From positions 1-16,755 of the forward strand of contig DFEL01000139.1 in assembly GCA_002369055.1 (NCBI GenBank): DNA of 16,755 nucleotides, in the 5' to 3' direction. Positions 1-6,285 of the stretch are shown here, piece after piece. The position numbers and the translations under genes were made by a program. The first letter of the stretch is position 1; each line of letters starts with the position of its first letter. A model generated the notes under the pieces. The model worked only from the letters and a program-made list of their open reading frames with translations. It did no database searches and was not told the DNA's origin. Source of the DNA: Cyanobacteria bacterium UBA3803 (GTDB lineage: Bacteria > Cyanobacteriota > Vampirovibrionia > Gastranaerophilales > Gastranaerophilaceae).

Positions 1-296
1 TTTGCACTTGCACGCTTGAACGCATCAATTATAATCAATAATTCCATTAAATTTTGATTTACAGGTTTACACAAAGGTTGAATAATAAATACATCATCAC
101 CTCTAACACTGTCCTTAACTTGAACATAAATTTCACCATCTGCAAAATCTTTTATAATCATTGGACCAACAGAAGTTCCTAAAGCTTCTGCGACTTCTTG
201 AGCTAATTTTGGATTAGAACGACCTGCAAATAATTTAATATCATGAGTAGGATTAATTTCACGCTCTAACTGTCTGTATACATCTTCATTTATCAT
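1..296 (-). CDS. prs: Ribose-phosphate pyrophosphokinase, N-terminal part (runs off window)
   Basis: PRPP synthetase transfers pyrophosphate from ATP to ribose 5-phosphate, feeding purine, pyrimidine, His, Trp and NAD synthesis in the cytoplasm. Reading the minus strand from the ATG at 296 gives 98 codons in one open frame that continue past the left edge. Visible family signatures are the N-terminal segment HDIKLFAGRSNPKLAQEVA (about residues 18-36), the following DFADGEIYVQVKDSVRGDD block and FIIQPLCKPVNQNLMELLI, all typical of bacterial class I Prs. An AAAGGA Shine-Dalgarno lies a few bases upstream of the ATG (around 305-310), which supports this start. It is downstream of uppS and rdgB on the same strand, 53 nt after the rdgB stop, so it may be co-transcribed or have its own promoter in that gap. 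About two thirds of the protein is missing, so the catalytic flexible loop and PRPP-binding loop cannot be inspected. Confidence 0.95.
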   Translation of the reverse strand, partial: MINEDVYRQLEREINPTHDIKLFAGRSNPKLAQEVAEALGTSVGPMIIKDFADGEIYVQVKDSVRGDDVFIIQPLCKPVNQNLMELLIIIDAFKRASA

Positions 297-318
297 TGTA
301 AAATCCTTTCATTACTTC

Positions 319-335
319 CTATAATTTAATTATAG
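319..335. repeat. 17-bp inverted repeat between prs and rdgB
   Basis: The arms CTATAATT and AATTATAG flank a single T, a near-perfect dyad. It overlaps a minus-strand TATAAT (329-334) about 32 nt upstream of the prs start codon. That placement fits an operator over a prs promoter, but the site is pure A/T apart from its ends, no convincing -35 box is visible, and such dyads occur by chance in AT-rich DNA. Confidence 0.25.
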
Positions 336-349
336 TATCAAAAAAAAGT

Positions 350-919
350 TTATGGCATTGATTGTAAAAATTTTAAAACATTTTTTAAAGCAACAGCCCT
401 ATGTGATACTTTATTTTTTTCATCAGGCGACAACTCAGCCATAGTCTTAGAATAGCCCTCAACTAAAAAAATCGGATCATATCCAAAACCATTTAATCCT
501 TTTCTTTCTTCAACAATTGAACCAAAGCATTCACCGATTGTCTGAAAAATAACATCACCACAATCATTCAATAACGTCATGCAACAAACAAATTTTGCTG
601 AACGGTCATTTTTATCAGATAATTCATGTAATAATTTTTCAATTTTTGCATCTTGAGTACCTGCATAACGTGCAGAATACAATCCGGGTGCACCATTAAG
701 TGCATTTACGCACAGTCCTGAATCATCAGCAAGACAATAAGTTTTTGACAGTCTATATGCCTCTTTAGCCTTAATCACAGAATTTTCTTCAAAACTGGAG
801 CCATTTTCCACAGGATTGAAATCTCCTTCAGGCAAGGCAAATTCAATTCCACAATTACCACAAATTGACTTAACTTCATCTAATTTATGTTCATTTGCGG
901 TTGCAAAGATAATTTTCAT
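350..919 (-). CDS. rdgB: dITP/XTP pyrophosphatase (HAM1/RdgB family)
   Basis: Non-canonical purine NTP pyrophosphatase: hydrolyses dITP, ITP and XTP to the monophosphate plus PPi, keeping deaminated purines out of DNA and RNA. The 189-aa length is normal for the family. The N-terminal ATANEHKLDEV (residues 6-16) is the substrate-binding ATxNxxK..E motif. LADDSGLCVNALNGAPGLYS (from about residue 63) carries the catalytic and metal-binding acidic residues. A later GFGYDPIFL and a C-terminal SHRA segment (nucleobase contact in known structures) are also present. The ATG at 919 follows a GGAG Shine-Dalgarno and starts 3 nt after the uppS stop, so the two genes are almost certainly one transcript, probably translationally coupled. 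No key residue looks missing. Confidence 0.96.
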   Translation of the reverse strand: MKIIFATANEHKLDEVKSICGNCGIEFALPEGDFNPVENGSSFEENSVIKAKEAYRLSKTYCLADDSGLCVNALNGAPGLYSARYAGTQDAKIEKLLHELSDKNDRSAKFVCCMTLLNDCGDVIFQTIGECFGSIVEERKGLNGFGYDPIFLVEGYSKTMAELSPDEKNKVSHRAVALKNVLKFLQSMP

Positions 920-922
920 TTG

Positions 923-1651
923 TTATACTCCAAAGCGTCTTTGTCTGTTTTTAAATTCAATAATGGCATCAGCAAGAGCATCTTTGTCAAATTCAGGCCA
1001 GAATTTTTTTGTTACATAAAACTCAGAATATGCAATTTGCCACAAAAGATAATTAGAAATTCTCATTTCACCACCTGTTCTAATCAATAAATCAGGGTCA
1101 GGAACACAAGATGTATATAATTCACGGGAAATTAAATCTTCTGTAACTTCGTTTTCAGGAATACCTTTTGAAACAATGTTTTTTACGGCATGCACAATTT
1201 CATCACGTGAACCATAATTAAACGCAATTTGTAAATGAACACCTGTATTGTTTTTGGTTAATTCTGATGAGTAATTCAATATATCTTGCAATTTTTGAGA
1301 TAATTTTGAAATATCCCCTATAAAACTTATAACAACATTTTTTTCATGCATTTCTCTAGTTTCATTTTTCAATGTTTTACAAAACAAATCCATTAAAAAA
1401 TCAACTTCTTCTTGCTTTCTGTTCCAATTTTCAGTAGAAAACGCATAAACAGTCAAATACTTAATACCATAGTCATCACAAGCCTTAAGAGTTGACTTCA
1501 ATGCGTCAACACCTTTCTTATGTCCCATTGCGGAAGGTAAGCCATTTTCTTTTGCCCATCGGCGATTACCGTCCATAATTATCGCAATATGATTTAAATG
1601 CGTTTCTTTAACAATTTCTGAAATATTTTCATTGTATTTAAGAGTTTCCAT
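923..1651 (-). CDS. uppS: Isoprenyl transferase (undecaprenyl diphosphate synthase)
   Basis: Cis-prenyltransferase that condenses isopentenyl diphosphate onto farnesyl diphosphate to make the C55 lipid carrier for peptidoglycan and surface glycans. Family motifs are clear: HIAIIMDGNRRWAKENG with the catalytic Asp27, the YAFSTENWNR block (about residue 70), and a C-terminal PDPDLLIRTGGEMRISNYL followed by QIAYSEFYV, which bind diphosphate and Mg. With the ATG at 1651 the product is 242 aa, usual for UppS. An in-frame GTG at 1681 would add ten residues (RLLFYLWNF-type, not conserved). I prefer the ATG because TGGA sits 5 nt before it. It heads a minus-strand cluster with rdgB and then prs. Its start region faces padR divergently across about 80 bp. 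Confidence 0.96.
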   Translation of the reverse strand: METLKYNENISEIVKETHLNHIAIIMDGNRRWAKENGLPSAMGHKKGVDALKSTLKACDDYGIKYLTVYAFSTENWNRKQEEVDFLMDLFCKTLKNETREMHEKNVVISFIGDISKLSQKLQDILNYSSELTKNNTGVHLQIAFNYGSRDEIVHAVKNIVSKGIPENEVTEDLISRELYTSCVPDPDLLIRTGGEMRISNYLLWQIAYSEFYVTKKFWPEFDKDALADAIIEFKNRQRRFGV

Positions 1652-1717
1652 AAAATTCCATAAATAAAATAATAACCTCACTTATTTTAAACTAAAACTA
1701 AAAAATCTACAAGTTTA

Positions 1718-1732
1718 TGGTAAAATTTTTCT
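1718..1732 (+). promoter_or_regulatory. Extended -10 promoter abutting the padR start codon
   Basis: TG-G-TAAAAT (TG at 1718-1719, hexamer 1721-1726) is an extended -10 element ending 6 nt before the padR ATG. Initiation at the usual distance would fall on or next to the A of the start codon. No Shine-Dalgarno is present and no -35 match is seen, which fits an extended -10 promoter and a leaderless mRNA. The similar string TTTATGGTAA occurs in front of rpsF. Confidence 0.45.
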
Positions 1733-2257
1733 ATGATTGAAATTTTAATTTTATACTTAATAAACAAACGTGAATTGACAATGTATGGAATACAAAAGTC
1801 TGTTGCAGACTACTTTGCACCACTTACCAAACCAAGTTTTGGTGTAATTAACCCTGCTCTAAGAAGATTGGAAAAAAACGGTTGTATAAATACTAGACGT
1901 TCATTGTCAGAAGGTGGAAAACAATCTGCTTATTACTCAATTACAAATGAAGGAATAAAAACACTTAATAAACTTCTTTTGGAAAATTTATCCGAAAATC
2001 CTGTTCAATTTTTTAGTAATGCAAGAATAAAAATTGCCTGTGCTGATGTACTTTCAAAAGACGAAGTTGCAGAACTGTTTTTAAAACTGAAAACAAGGGC
2101 ACTTGAACATAAATTTGATGCAGAAAATATACTTAATGACGAATACACATCATTAACATTTTATCAAAGAATTGTGCTTGAAAATACTGTCGAGGAAATT
2201 AACAATTTAATTTTGTTAATCGAAAATTTGGAGAAAGAAAATGCCGGCAATAGTTAG
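1733..2257 (+). CDS. PadR family transcriptional regulator
   Basis: A 174-aa DNA-binding protein with the PadR architecture. The N-terminal winged helix (about residues 1-80) begins IEILILYLINKRELTMYGIQ, then the recognition region SFGVINPALRRLEKNGCI, then a wing ending GKQSAYYSITNEGIKTLN. A mostly helical C-terminal part (about residues 95-170), rich in Lys/Glu/Leu, should form the dimerisation coiled coil. PadR proteins usually repress nearby genes in response to small molecules. Here the last 17 nt overlap the start of the DUF512 gene, so that gene is the obvious co-expressed partner. No Shine-Dalgarno precedes the ATG; a -10-like box ends 6 nt before it. Self-regulation is likely by family precedent, but no clear operator dyad was found in the 81-bp uppS-padR gap. 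The ligand is unknown. Confidence 0.88.
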   Translation: MIEILILYLINKRELTMYGIQKSVADYFAPLTKPSFGVINPALRRLEKNGCINTRRSLSEGGKQSAYYSITNEGIKTLNKLLLENLSENPVQFFSNARIKIACADVLSKDEVAELFLKLKTRALEHKFDAENILNDEYTSLTFYQRIVLENTVEEINNLILLIENLEKENAGNS

Positions 2258-3506
2258 TGATGTAGAATTGGGTTCAATTGCTGACGAAATAGAGATTGAA
2301 GCAGGTGATGAAATTTTATCAATTGACGGTTGCCAATTAACAGATTTGATTGACTATAATTTTTACTGCAAATCAGAATTTTTAACAATTTCAGTCAAAA
2401 AAATTAATGGTGAACTTGAAGATATTGAAATAGAAAAAGATTATGATGAACCTTTAGGTATAATTTTTGAATCAGCTGTTTTTGACAAAATAAAACCGTG
2501 CTTAAACAAATGTATATTTTGTTTTGTCGACCAACAGCCCAAAGGACTACGTAAAACACTTTACATTAAAGATGACGATTACAGATTATCATATTTACAA
2601 GGGACATATATCACACTCACAAACCTAAAAGAAGAAGATAAAGAACGTATCGCAAAAATGCATCTTGGCCCATTATATGTTTCAGTACACACTACAAATC
2701 CTGATTTGCGTGTAAAAATGCTCAGAAACCCTAATGCAAAAGACATAATGACACATTTAAAATGGTTTAGAAAACAGCAAATACCCGTGCATTGTCAGAT
2801 TGTTTTGTGTCCGGGATATAATGACGGCAAAGAACTGGAAAGAACTTTAACCGACTTAAAATCACTAAAAGATACAGTTCTTTCTGTTGCAATAGTACCT
2901 GTCGGTTTGACGCAATTCAGAAAAGATGAAATGCAAAAAGTTGACGAAAAAATTGCAAAAGAAACATTACAAATAGCATCCAAATTCAAAGGAGTATGCT
3001 GTTCTGACGAATTTTTCTTAATACCAGGTGAAGAAATACCGCCTGCAAAATATTACGGTAACTTTTCTCAACTAAGTGACGGTGTTGGTTCTCTAAGACT
3101 GTTAATAGACGATTTTAAAAAACTAAAGCTGCCAAAATCAATAAAAAATCAAACTAAAATTATATTTGCAACATCTTATGCTGCAAAATCAGCAATTGAA
3201 TTCATCTGTAATGAATTAAGCAAAATTAAAAATCTAACTTGCCAGTGCATACCCGTAAAATCAACTTACTGGGGCAATAATATTACTGTTGCGGGATTAA
3301 TAACCTCCGATGATTTAGTAAACGCATTAAAAGAAAAAGCTTCAGACATAACAATCATACCTTCAATTATGTTAAAACCTTTTTCCGAATACTTTTTAGA
3401 TGGCAATAATCTTGACTATGTAAAAGAAAAAACTAAACACAATTTCTTTGTTGTAAAAAATTCAAATTCTGCAAAAGAAATAGTTGAAATGATTAAAACA
3501 CTATAA
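2241..3506 (+). CDS. DUF512 family protein: PDZ-like domain plus radical-SAM-like CxxxCxxC centre (TIGR03279-like)
   Basis: A 421-aa protein of unknown function. Residues 1-65 look like a PDZ-type domain (IADEIEIEAGDEILSIDG). They are followed by CLNKCIFCF with Cys87, Cys91 and Cys94 in the C-x3-C-x2-C spacing of radical SAM [4Fe-4S] clusters, then DDYRLSYLQGTYITLTNL and YVSVHTTNPDLRVKMLRNP, which are strongly conserved in this family. The C-terminal half (about 210-421) is the DUF512 region (GVCCSDEFFLIPGEEIPP, DGVGSLRLL). In cyanobacteria the family has been called a putative FeS-containing oxidoreductase; to my knowledge the reaction is unknown. The ATG at 2241 lies inside the padR 3' end, behind a GGAGAAAG Shine-Dalgarno, giving a 17-nt overlap and probable translational coupling. 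That makes PadR control of this enzyme the natural hypothesis. Confidence 0.88.
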   Translation: MPAIVSDVELGSIADEIEIEAGDEILSIDGCQLTDLIDYNFYCKSEFLTISVKKINGELEDIEIEKDYDEPLGIIFESAVFDKIKPCLNKCIFCFVDQQPKGLRKTLYIKDDDYRLSYLQGTYITLTNLKEEDKERIAKMHLGPLYVSVHTTNPDLRVKMLRNPNAKDIMTHLKWFRKQQIPVHCQIVLCPGYNDGKELERTLTDLKSLKDTVLSVAIVPVGLTQFRKDEMQKVDEKIAKETLQIASKFKGVCCSDEFFLIPGEEIPPAKYYGNFSQLSDGVGSLRLLIDDFKKLKLPKSIKNQTKIIFATSYAAKSAIEFICNELSKIKNLTCQCIPVKSTYWGNNITVAGLITSDDLVNALKEKASDITIIPSIMLKPFSEYFLDGNNLDYVKEKTKHNFFVVKNSNSAKEIVEMIKTL

Positions 3507-3516
3507 TTAAATAATT

Positions 3517-3550
3517 GTGAACGGTGAACAATCACTATCTATCACTTAAA
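3517..3550. repeat. Short imperfect direct repeats between convergent genes
   Basis: In the 53-bp gap between the DUF512 and cobO stop codons, GTGAAC occurs twice one base apart and ATCAC occurs twice ten bases apart. ATTGT..ACAAT could pair around the first repeat, but no U-tract follows, so I do not call a terminator. It may be a small variable repeat or chance. Confidence 0.25.
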
Positions 3551-3559
3551 TACAATATT

Positions 3560-4135
3560 CTAATATTCAATACCTTCTCTTGCAACAACACCGGTATCCC
3601 AATAATGTTTTACAGGCTCAATTTTAGAAACCAAATGAGCAATATCAATAATTTCTTGCTTTGCATTTCTGCCCGTCAAAACAATTTCCATTTCCTCAGG
3701 CTTACTCTTTAACGTTTCAACAACATCATCCAAATTAATAAGTCCCAAATCAATTGCAATATTGGCCTCATCCATTATAATCAAATTGTAGGCATTATTT
3801 CTTATGGCTTCTTTTACAACTTTCCAGCCCTTTTGAATTTCAGTTTCATCATTTTTATTAATATTATCCGAATAAACAATTCTATCCAAACCCGCTTGAA
3901 CAACTGTCAAATTATCATTAATTTCCGGCGATAATTTTTTAAAAGAAATTAATTCTCCATAATTATCTCCACCTTTTGTAAACATAACCAGAAGAACCTT
4001 CCAATTACGTCCTAAAGCACGCATACACAAACCTAAGGAAGCAGTAGTTTTACCCTTCCCGTTTCCTGTATATACTTGTATATATCCATGCTTAGCCCAA
4101 TTTGGATTATATAATTTATTTTCTTCTTGTGCCAT
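3560..4135 (-). CDS. cobO: Cob(I)yrinic acid a,c-diamide / cobalamin adenosyltransferase
   Basis: CobA/CobO/BtuR-type corrinoid adenosyltransferase: transfers the 5'-deoxyadenosyl group of ATP to Co(I) corrinoid, in coenzyme B12 synthesis or salvage. The 191-aa length fits. It has the family P-loop YTGNGKGKTTASLGL (residues 22-36), a Walker B-like NLIIMDEANIAIDLGL, then VLTGRNAKQEIIDIAHLVS and the C-terminal KHYWDTGVVAREGIEY that marks CobO-type enzymes. No other cobalamin gene is in the window, so this could be a lone salvage enzyme or a scattered pathway gene. The ATG at 4135 has AGGA only 1 nt upstream, too close to be a normal Shine-Dalgarno, and a TATAAT (4146-4151, minus) ends 10 nt before it. 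The 5' leader is therefore very short. Divergent from the 5-FTHF cyclo-ligase gene across 26 bp. Confidence 0.95.
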   Translation of the reverse strand: MAQEENKLYNPNWAKHGYIQVYTGNGKGKTTASLGLCMRALGRNWKVLLVMFTKGGDNYGELISFKKLSPEINDNLTVVQAGLDRIVYSDNINKNDETEIQKGWKVVKEAIRNNAYNLIIMDEANIAIDLGLINLDDVVETLKSKPEEMEIVLTGRNAKQEIIDIAHLVSKIEPVKHYWDTGVVAREGIEY

Positions 4136-4161
4136 ATCCTAATTTATTATATATTAAAAAA
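4136..4161. promoter_or_regulatory. Compact divergent promoter, cobO / 5-FTHF cyclo-ligase
   Basis: The 26 bp between two divergent start codons contains overlapping -10-like boxes: TATAAT on the minus strand (4146-4151) for cobO and TATATT on the plus strand (4150-4155) for the cyclo-ligase. For the plus gene a TTGTGC (4127-4132) sits 17 bp upstream of the -10, inside the cobO reading frame, so its -35 would overlap cobO codons 2-3. The two polymerase sites could not be occupied at once. Confidence 0.45.
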
Positions 4162-4671
4162 ATGGATAATAAAACAGAACTAAGAATAATAGCAAAAAGT
4201 ATAAGAAAAACTCTTGATATGCAAAATATCAGTCATAAGTTATGCGAAAAAATTAAAGCACTTGACGAATACAAATTTTCACAAAATATATTGTTATTTT
4301 ATCCTCTTGAACACGAAGTTAATCTTCTTGAACTAGTAAACAATGAAAAAAATTTTTATTTGCCAAAAATAAAAGATAAAACACTGGAAATATGCCCTTA
4401 CCAAAATGGTGATACATTAACATTAAACAAATTTAAAATACAAGAACCAATAACAAAACCCGTAGTATCAAGCAAAATAGACTTAATCATTTTACCTGCA
4501 CTTGCAGCAGATATACACAACAACAGACTTGGATACGGAAAAGGATTTTACGACCGTCTTCTTGAAAACACTAAAGCAACAACGGTTCTACCGCTTCCAA
4601 AAGTACTTATTTTTGAACAAATACCCACAGAAGAACACGATAAAACCGTTGATATTCTATTGACTGTCTAA
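4162..4671 (+). CDS. 5-formyltetrahydrofolate cyclo-ligase (5-FTHF cyclo-ligase / MTHFS)
   Basis: ATP-dependent conversion of 5-formyl-THF to 5,10-methenyl-THF, returning a dead-end folate to the one-carbon pool. The 169-aa product from ATG 4162 has the usual family length. An N-terminal helical region (ELRIIAKSIRKTLD) precedes LLFYPLEHEVNLLEL. The diagnostic C-terminal segment reads DLIILPALAADIHNNRLGYG then KGFYDRLL (about residues 110-138), i.e. the GxGxGYYDR substrate/ATP loop with Phe-Tyr-Asp. It ends EEHDKTVDILLT. An upstream in-frame ATG at 4102 would lie inside the divergent cobO gene, adding 20 unconserved residues, so I reject it. No Shine-Dalgarno is seen. TATATT ends 6 nt before the ATG, suggesting a leaderless message. 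It converges with aroF with 1 nt between stop codons. Confidence 0.93.
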   Translation: MDNKTELRIIAKSIRKTLDMQNISHKLCEKIKALDEYKFSQNILLFYPLEHEVNLLELVNNEKNFYLPKIKDKTLEICPYQNGDTLTLNKFKIQEPITKPVVSSKIDLIILPALAADIHNNRLGYGKGFYDRLLENTKATTVLPLPKVLIFEQIPTEEHDKTVDILLTV

Positions 4672-4672
4672 A

Positions 4673-5728
4673 TTATATTAAACCCAATTCTTGTTTAGTC
4701 ATTCTATTATCGTAATCAATACGTCCAATTAATTTATTAATACGCTTTGCAACATCAATAAATTGTGGAATAGAAAGACTTTGTGCACCGTCAGATGAAG
4801 CATTATCAGGGTCATGATGAACTTCCATCATAATACCGTGTGCCCCTGCAATTAAAGCCGCTTTTGACATTGGTTCTATCAGATATCTTCTTCCTGTTGC
4901 ATGACTAGGGTCAACAATTATTGGCAAGTGTGAAAGCTTTTTAATAACAGGAACCGCAGAAATATCTAAAACATTTCTTGTAAACGACTGATCAAAACTT
5001 TTTATGCCTCTTTCACAAAGAATAACATTTTTATTGCCATTACACATTATATACTCAGCAGCAAGTAAAAATTCTCTTATAGTAGCAGAACCGCCTCGCT
5101 TTAAAAGAACAGGTTTTGTTGATTTACCAACAGCTTTCAAAAGAGCAAAATTTTGCATATTTCTTGCACCTATTTGAATAACATCTACATAATTTTCAAA
5201 CAAATGCATATCGTTAGCATCCATTAATTCTGTAACAACAAGCAAACCTGTTTTTTCTTTTGCCCTTGCAAGATAAATCAATGCTTTTTCTTCTAATCCC
5301 TGAAAATCATAAGGAGATGTTCTTGGTTTAAAAGCACCACCTCTTAAAAATTGGCATCCCATTTCCTTTGCAGCATAAGCAACATCCAGCAGACCTTGAT
5401 ATTCTTGTTCTACAGAGCAAGGTCCAGCAATAATAACTGGTCTTTCCAAACCGCCAACTTTAACACCGTTATCAAATGTTATAACGGTATCTTCTTGTTG
5501 ACCTTCTCGAGATGCAAGTTTATAAGGTTCTTGTATAATTTTAACCTCTCTAACACCTTCCAATGATCCAAGAGCATGAGGGTCAAACAACCTCTTATCA
5601 CCAATAGCGGCAATAACAGTCATAACCTCACCTCTGTTTAAAACAACTTTGAATTCGTGTCTTTCGAGAGTTTTAACAACTCTTTGAATATTATCTTCGG
5701 ATGTACCGGGCTCCATAATAATAATCAT
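4673..5728 (-). CDS. aroF: 3-deoxy-7-phosphoheptulonate (DAHP) synthase, ferredoxin-like-domain type
   Basis: First enzyme of the shikimate pathway: phosphoenolpyruvate plus erythrose 4-phosphate gives DAHP, leading to aromatic amino acids. 351 aa. Residues 1-70 are the N-terminal ferredoxin-like (ACT-like) domain of the type I-beta class (MIIIMEPGTSEDNIQRVV), usually the site of feedback control. The TIM-barrel domain follows, with IIAGPCSVE (99-107; metal ligand Cys104), GGAFKPRTSPYDFQGL (130-145), QIGARNMQNF, LLKRGG, VDPSHATGRR (272-281; metal ligand His276) and the final EVHHDP..SDGAQSL metal-binding segment. All catalytic blocks are intact. The ATG at 5728 follows AAGGGG at a normal distance. 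A minus-strand TATAAT lies at 5751-5756. Further upstream is a structured GC-rich element (5800-5946) that could act in cis on this gene. Confidence 0.97.
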   Translation of the reverse strand: MIIIMEPGTSEDNIQRVVKTLERHEFKVVLNRGEVMTVIAAIGDKRLFDPHALGSLEGVREVKIIQEPYKLASREGQQEDTVITFDNGVKVGGLERPVIIAGPCSVEQEYQGLLDVAYAAKEMGCQFLRGGAFKPRTSPYDFQGLEEKALIYLARAKEKTGLLVVTELMDANDMHLFENYVDVIQIGARNMQNFALLKAVGKSTKPVLLKRGGSATIREFLLAAEYIMCNGNKNVILCERGIKSFDQSFTRNVLDISAVPVIKKLSHLPIIVDPSHATGRRYLIEPMSKAALIAGAHGIMMEVHHDPDNASSDGAQSLSIPQFIDVAKRINKLIGRIDYDNRMTKQELGLI

Positions 5729-5750
5729 TTTACATACCCCTTATTAATGT

Positions 5751-5756
5751 ATTATA
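5751..5756 (-). promoter_or_regulatory. -10-like TATAAT upstream of aroF
   Basis: A consensus TATAAT on the minus strand 22 nt upstream of the aroF ATG, placing initiation near 5744 and leaving a short leader that still includes the AAGGGG ribosome-binding site. The region 17 bp further upstream (ATGTTT) is a poor -35. If real, aroF can be transcribed without the upstream structured element. Confidence 0.4.
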
Positions 5757-5799
5757 TGGGTAAATGATAGCATAAACATCACAAAAACTCAAAATTAAA

Positions 5800-5946
5800 C
5801 AAAAAAAACACTTTGCACAAATGCGATTTTGTTGCCTGCGTAATCTCGCAGGTGGGTGAACGCCTTGACTAATCCGTTTCCGACTGGCGACCGGAATAAT
5901 CCGACGGTCGGTATACTTCAATGCCATTAGAGTCAATTCTCCCTTT
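5800..5946 (-). ncRNA. Candidate structured RNA or aroF leader of unknown family
   Basis: This segment is visibly richer in G+C than its very AT-rich flanks and folds well. TTGACTAAT (5865-5873) pairs with ATTAG-TCAA (5926-5936) around a 2-nt bulge. Inside it CGACCG (5888-5893) pairs perfectly with CGGTCG (5905-5910), with an alternative CCGAC/GTCGG (5880-5884/5907-5911). Outside, CCTGCG-6 nt-CGCAGG (5835-5852) is a perfect 6-bp hairpin. I favour the minus strand for three reasons: a promoter-like TTGCAT-18-TACATT (5978-5983, 5954-5959) precedes it, a weak hairpin (5809-5823) followed by eight U (5801-5808) ends it, and aroF lies just downstream. It does not match tmRNA, SRP RNA, RNase P or any riboswitch consensus I can recall. 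A 6S-like RNA is possible but unshown. Confidence 0.5.
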
Positions 5947-5953
5947 AGTTAAA

Positions 5954-5983
5954 AATGTAGGAACAAAATAAACATCTATGCAA
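5954..5983 (-). promoter_or_regulatory. Possible promoter of the structured RNA
   Basis: On the minus strand, TTGCAT (5978-5983) and TACATT (5954-5959) are separated by 18 bp. Each matches the sigma-70 hexamer at four or five positions. Initiation would fall near 5946, just before an AAGGGAGAA run and the first arm of the long stem. Confidence 0.35.
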
Positions 5984-6222
5984 AGATATTAATATTATGA
6001 CACATGCTTATATGCTTTTCAAGTAGTATTCAAGTGCAATATTATTTACAAGATATGTGACAAATTAAAATAACTATCGTTATCTAATTTCAATTAAAGT
6101 AACAAAAACAGCATAAAGTTAAAAGTGTTATTAATACACATTTTTAGCCTTTTTTTAATTGTAAAGTTTTATTAAATAAAAGAATATTTATTGATAATTA
6201 GTGATAATAAAGTAAGAAAAAG
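5984..6222. other. AT-rich intergenic stretch, no gene seen
   Basis: No reading frame here has protein-like composition. Two TTCAAGT copies lie close together (around 6018-6036). A small hairpin GTGT..ACAC followed by five T (about 6121-6145, plus strand) resembles a very weak terminator, but no upstream plus-strand gene would use it. Otherwise it is probably regulatory DNA for the genes on either side. Confidence 0.4.
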
Positions 6223-6231
6223 TGGTATATT
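6223..6231 (+). promoter_or_regulatory. Extended -10 promoter candidate for the R3H ATPase gene
   Basis: TG-G-TATATT (TG at 6223-6224, hexamer 6226-6231) is an extended -10 element placing initiation near 6238 and giving a 47-nt leader that contains the AAAGGA ribosome-binding site before the ATG at 6286. No clear -35 is present. Confidence 0.4.
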
Positions 6232-6285
6232 ATTATTGGTTACACAAGTTCGGTACACAAACCAACACAACACGCAAAGGATTAA

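Noticed and set aside
2795..2989. Antisense open frame inside the DUF512 gene
   Set aside because: It is a shadow of a well-supported coding frame with no start signal of its own.
4136..4200. Cobalamin riboswitch upstream of cobO
   Set aside because: Only 26 bp separate cobO from the divergent gene; there is no room and no B12-box sequence.
5730..5936. 68-codon open frame on the minus strand ending 1 nt before aroF, possible leader peptide
   Set aside because: It starts from TTG or an internal ATG, is dominated by Arg codons CGG/CGC/AGG that are rare in neighbouring genes, and its second half is low-complexity AT sequence. The base pattern is better explained by RNA stems.
6121..6145. Terminator on the plus strand in the aroF-R3H gap
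   Set aside because: The stem is only four G/C-containing pairs plus A/T pairs with a bulge, and no upstream plus-strand transcript needs it.
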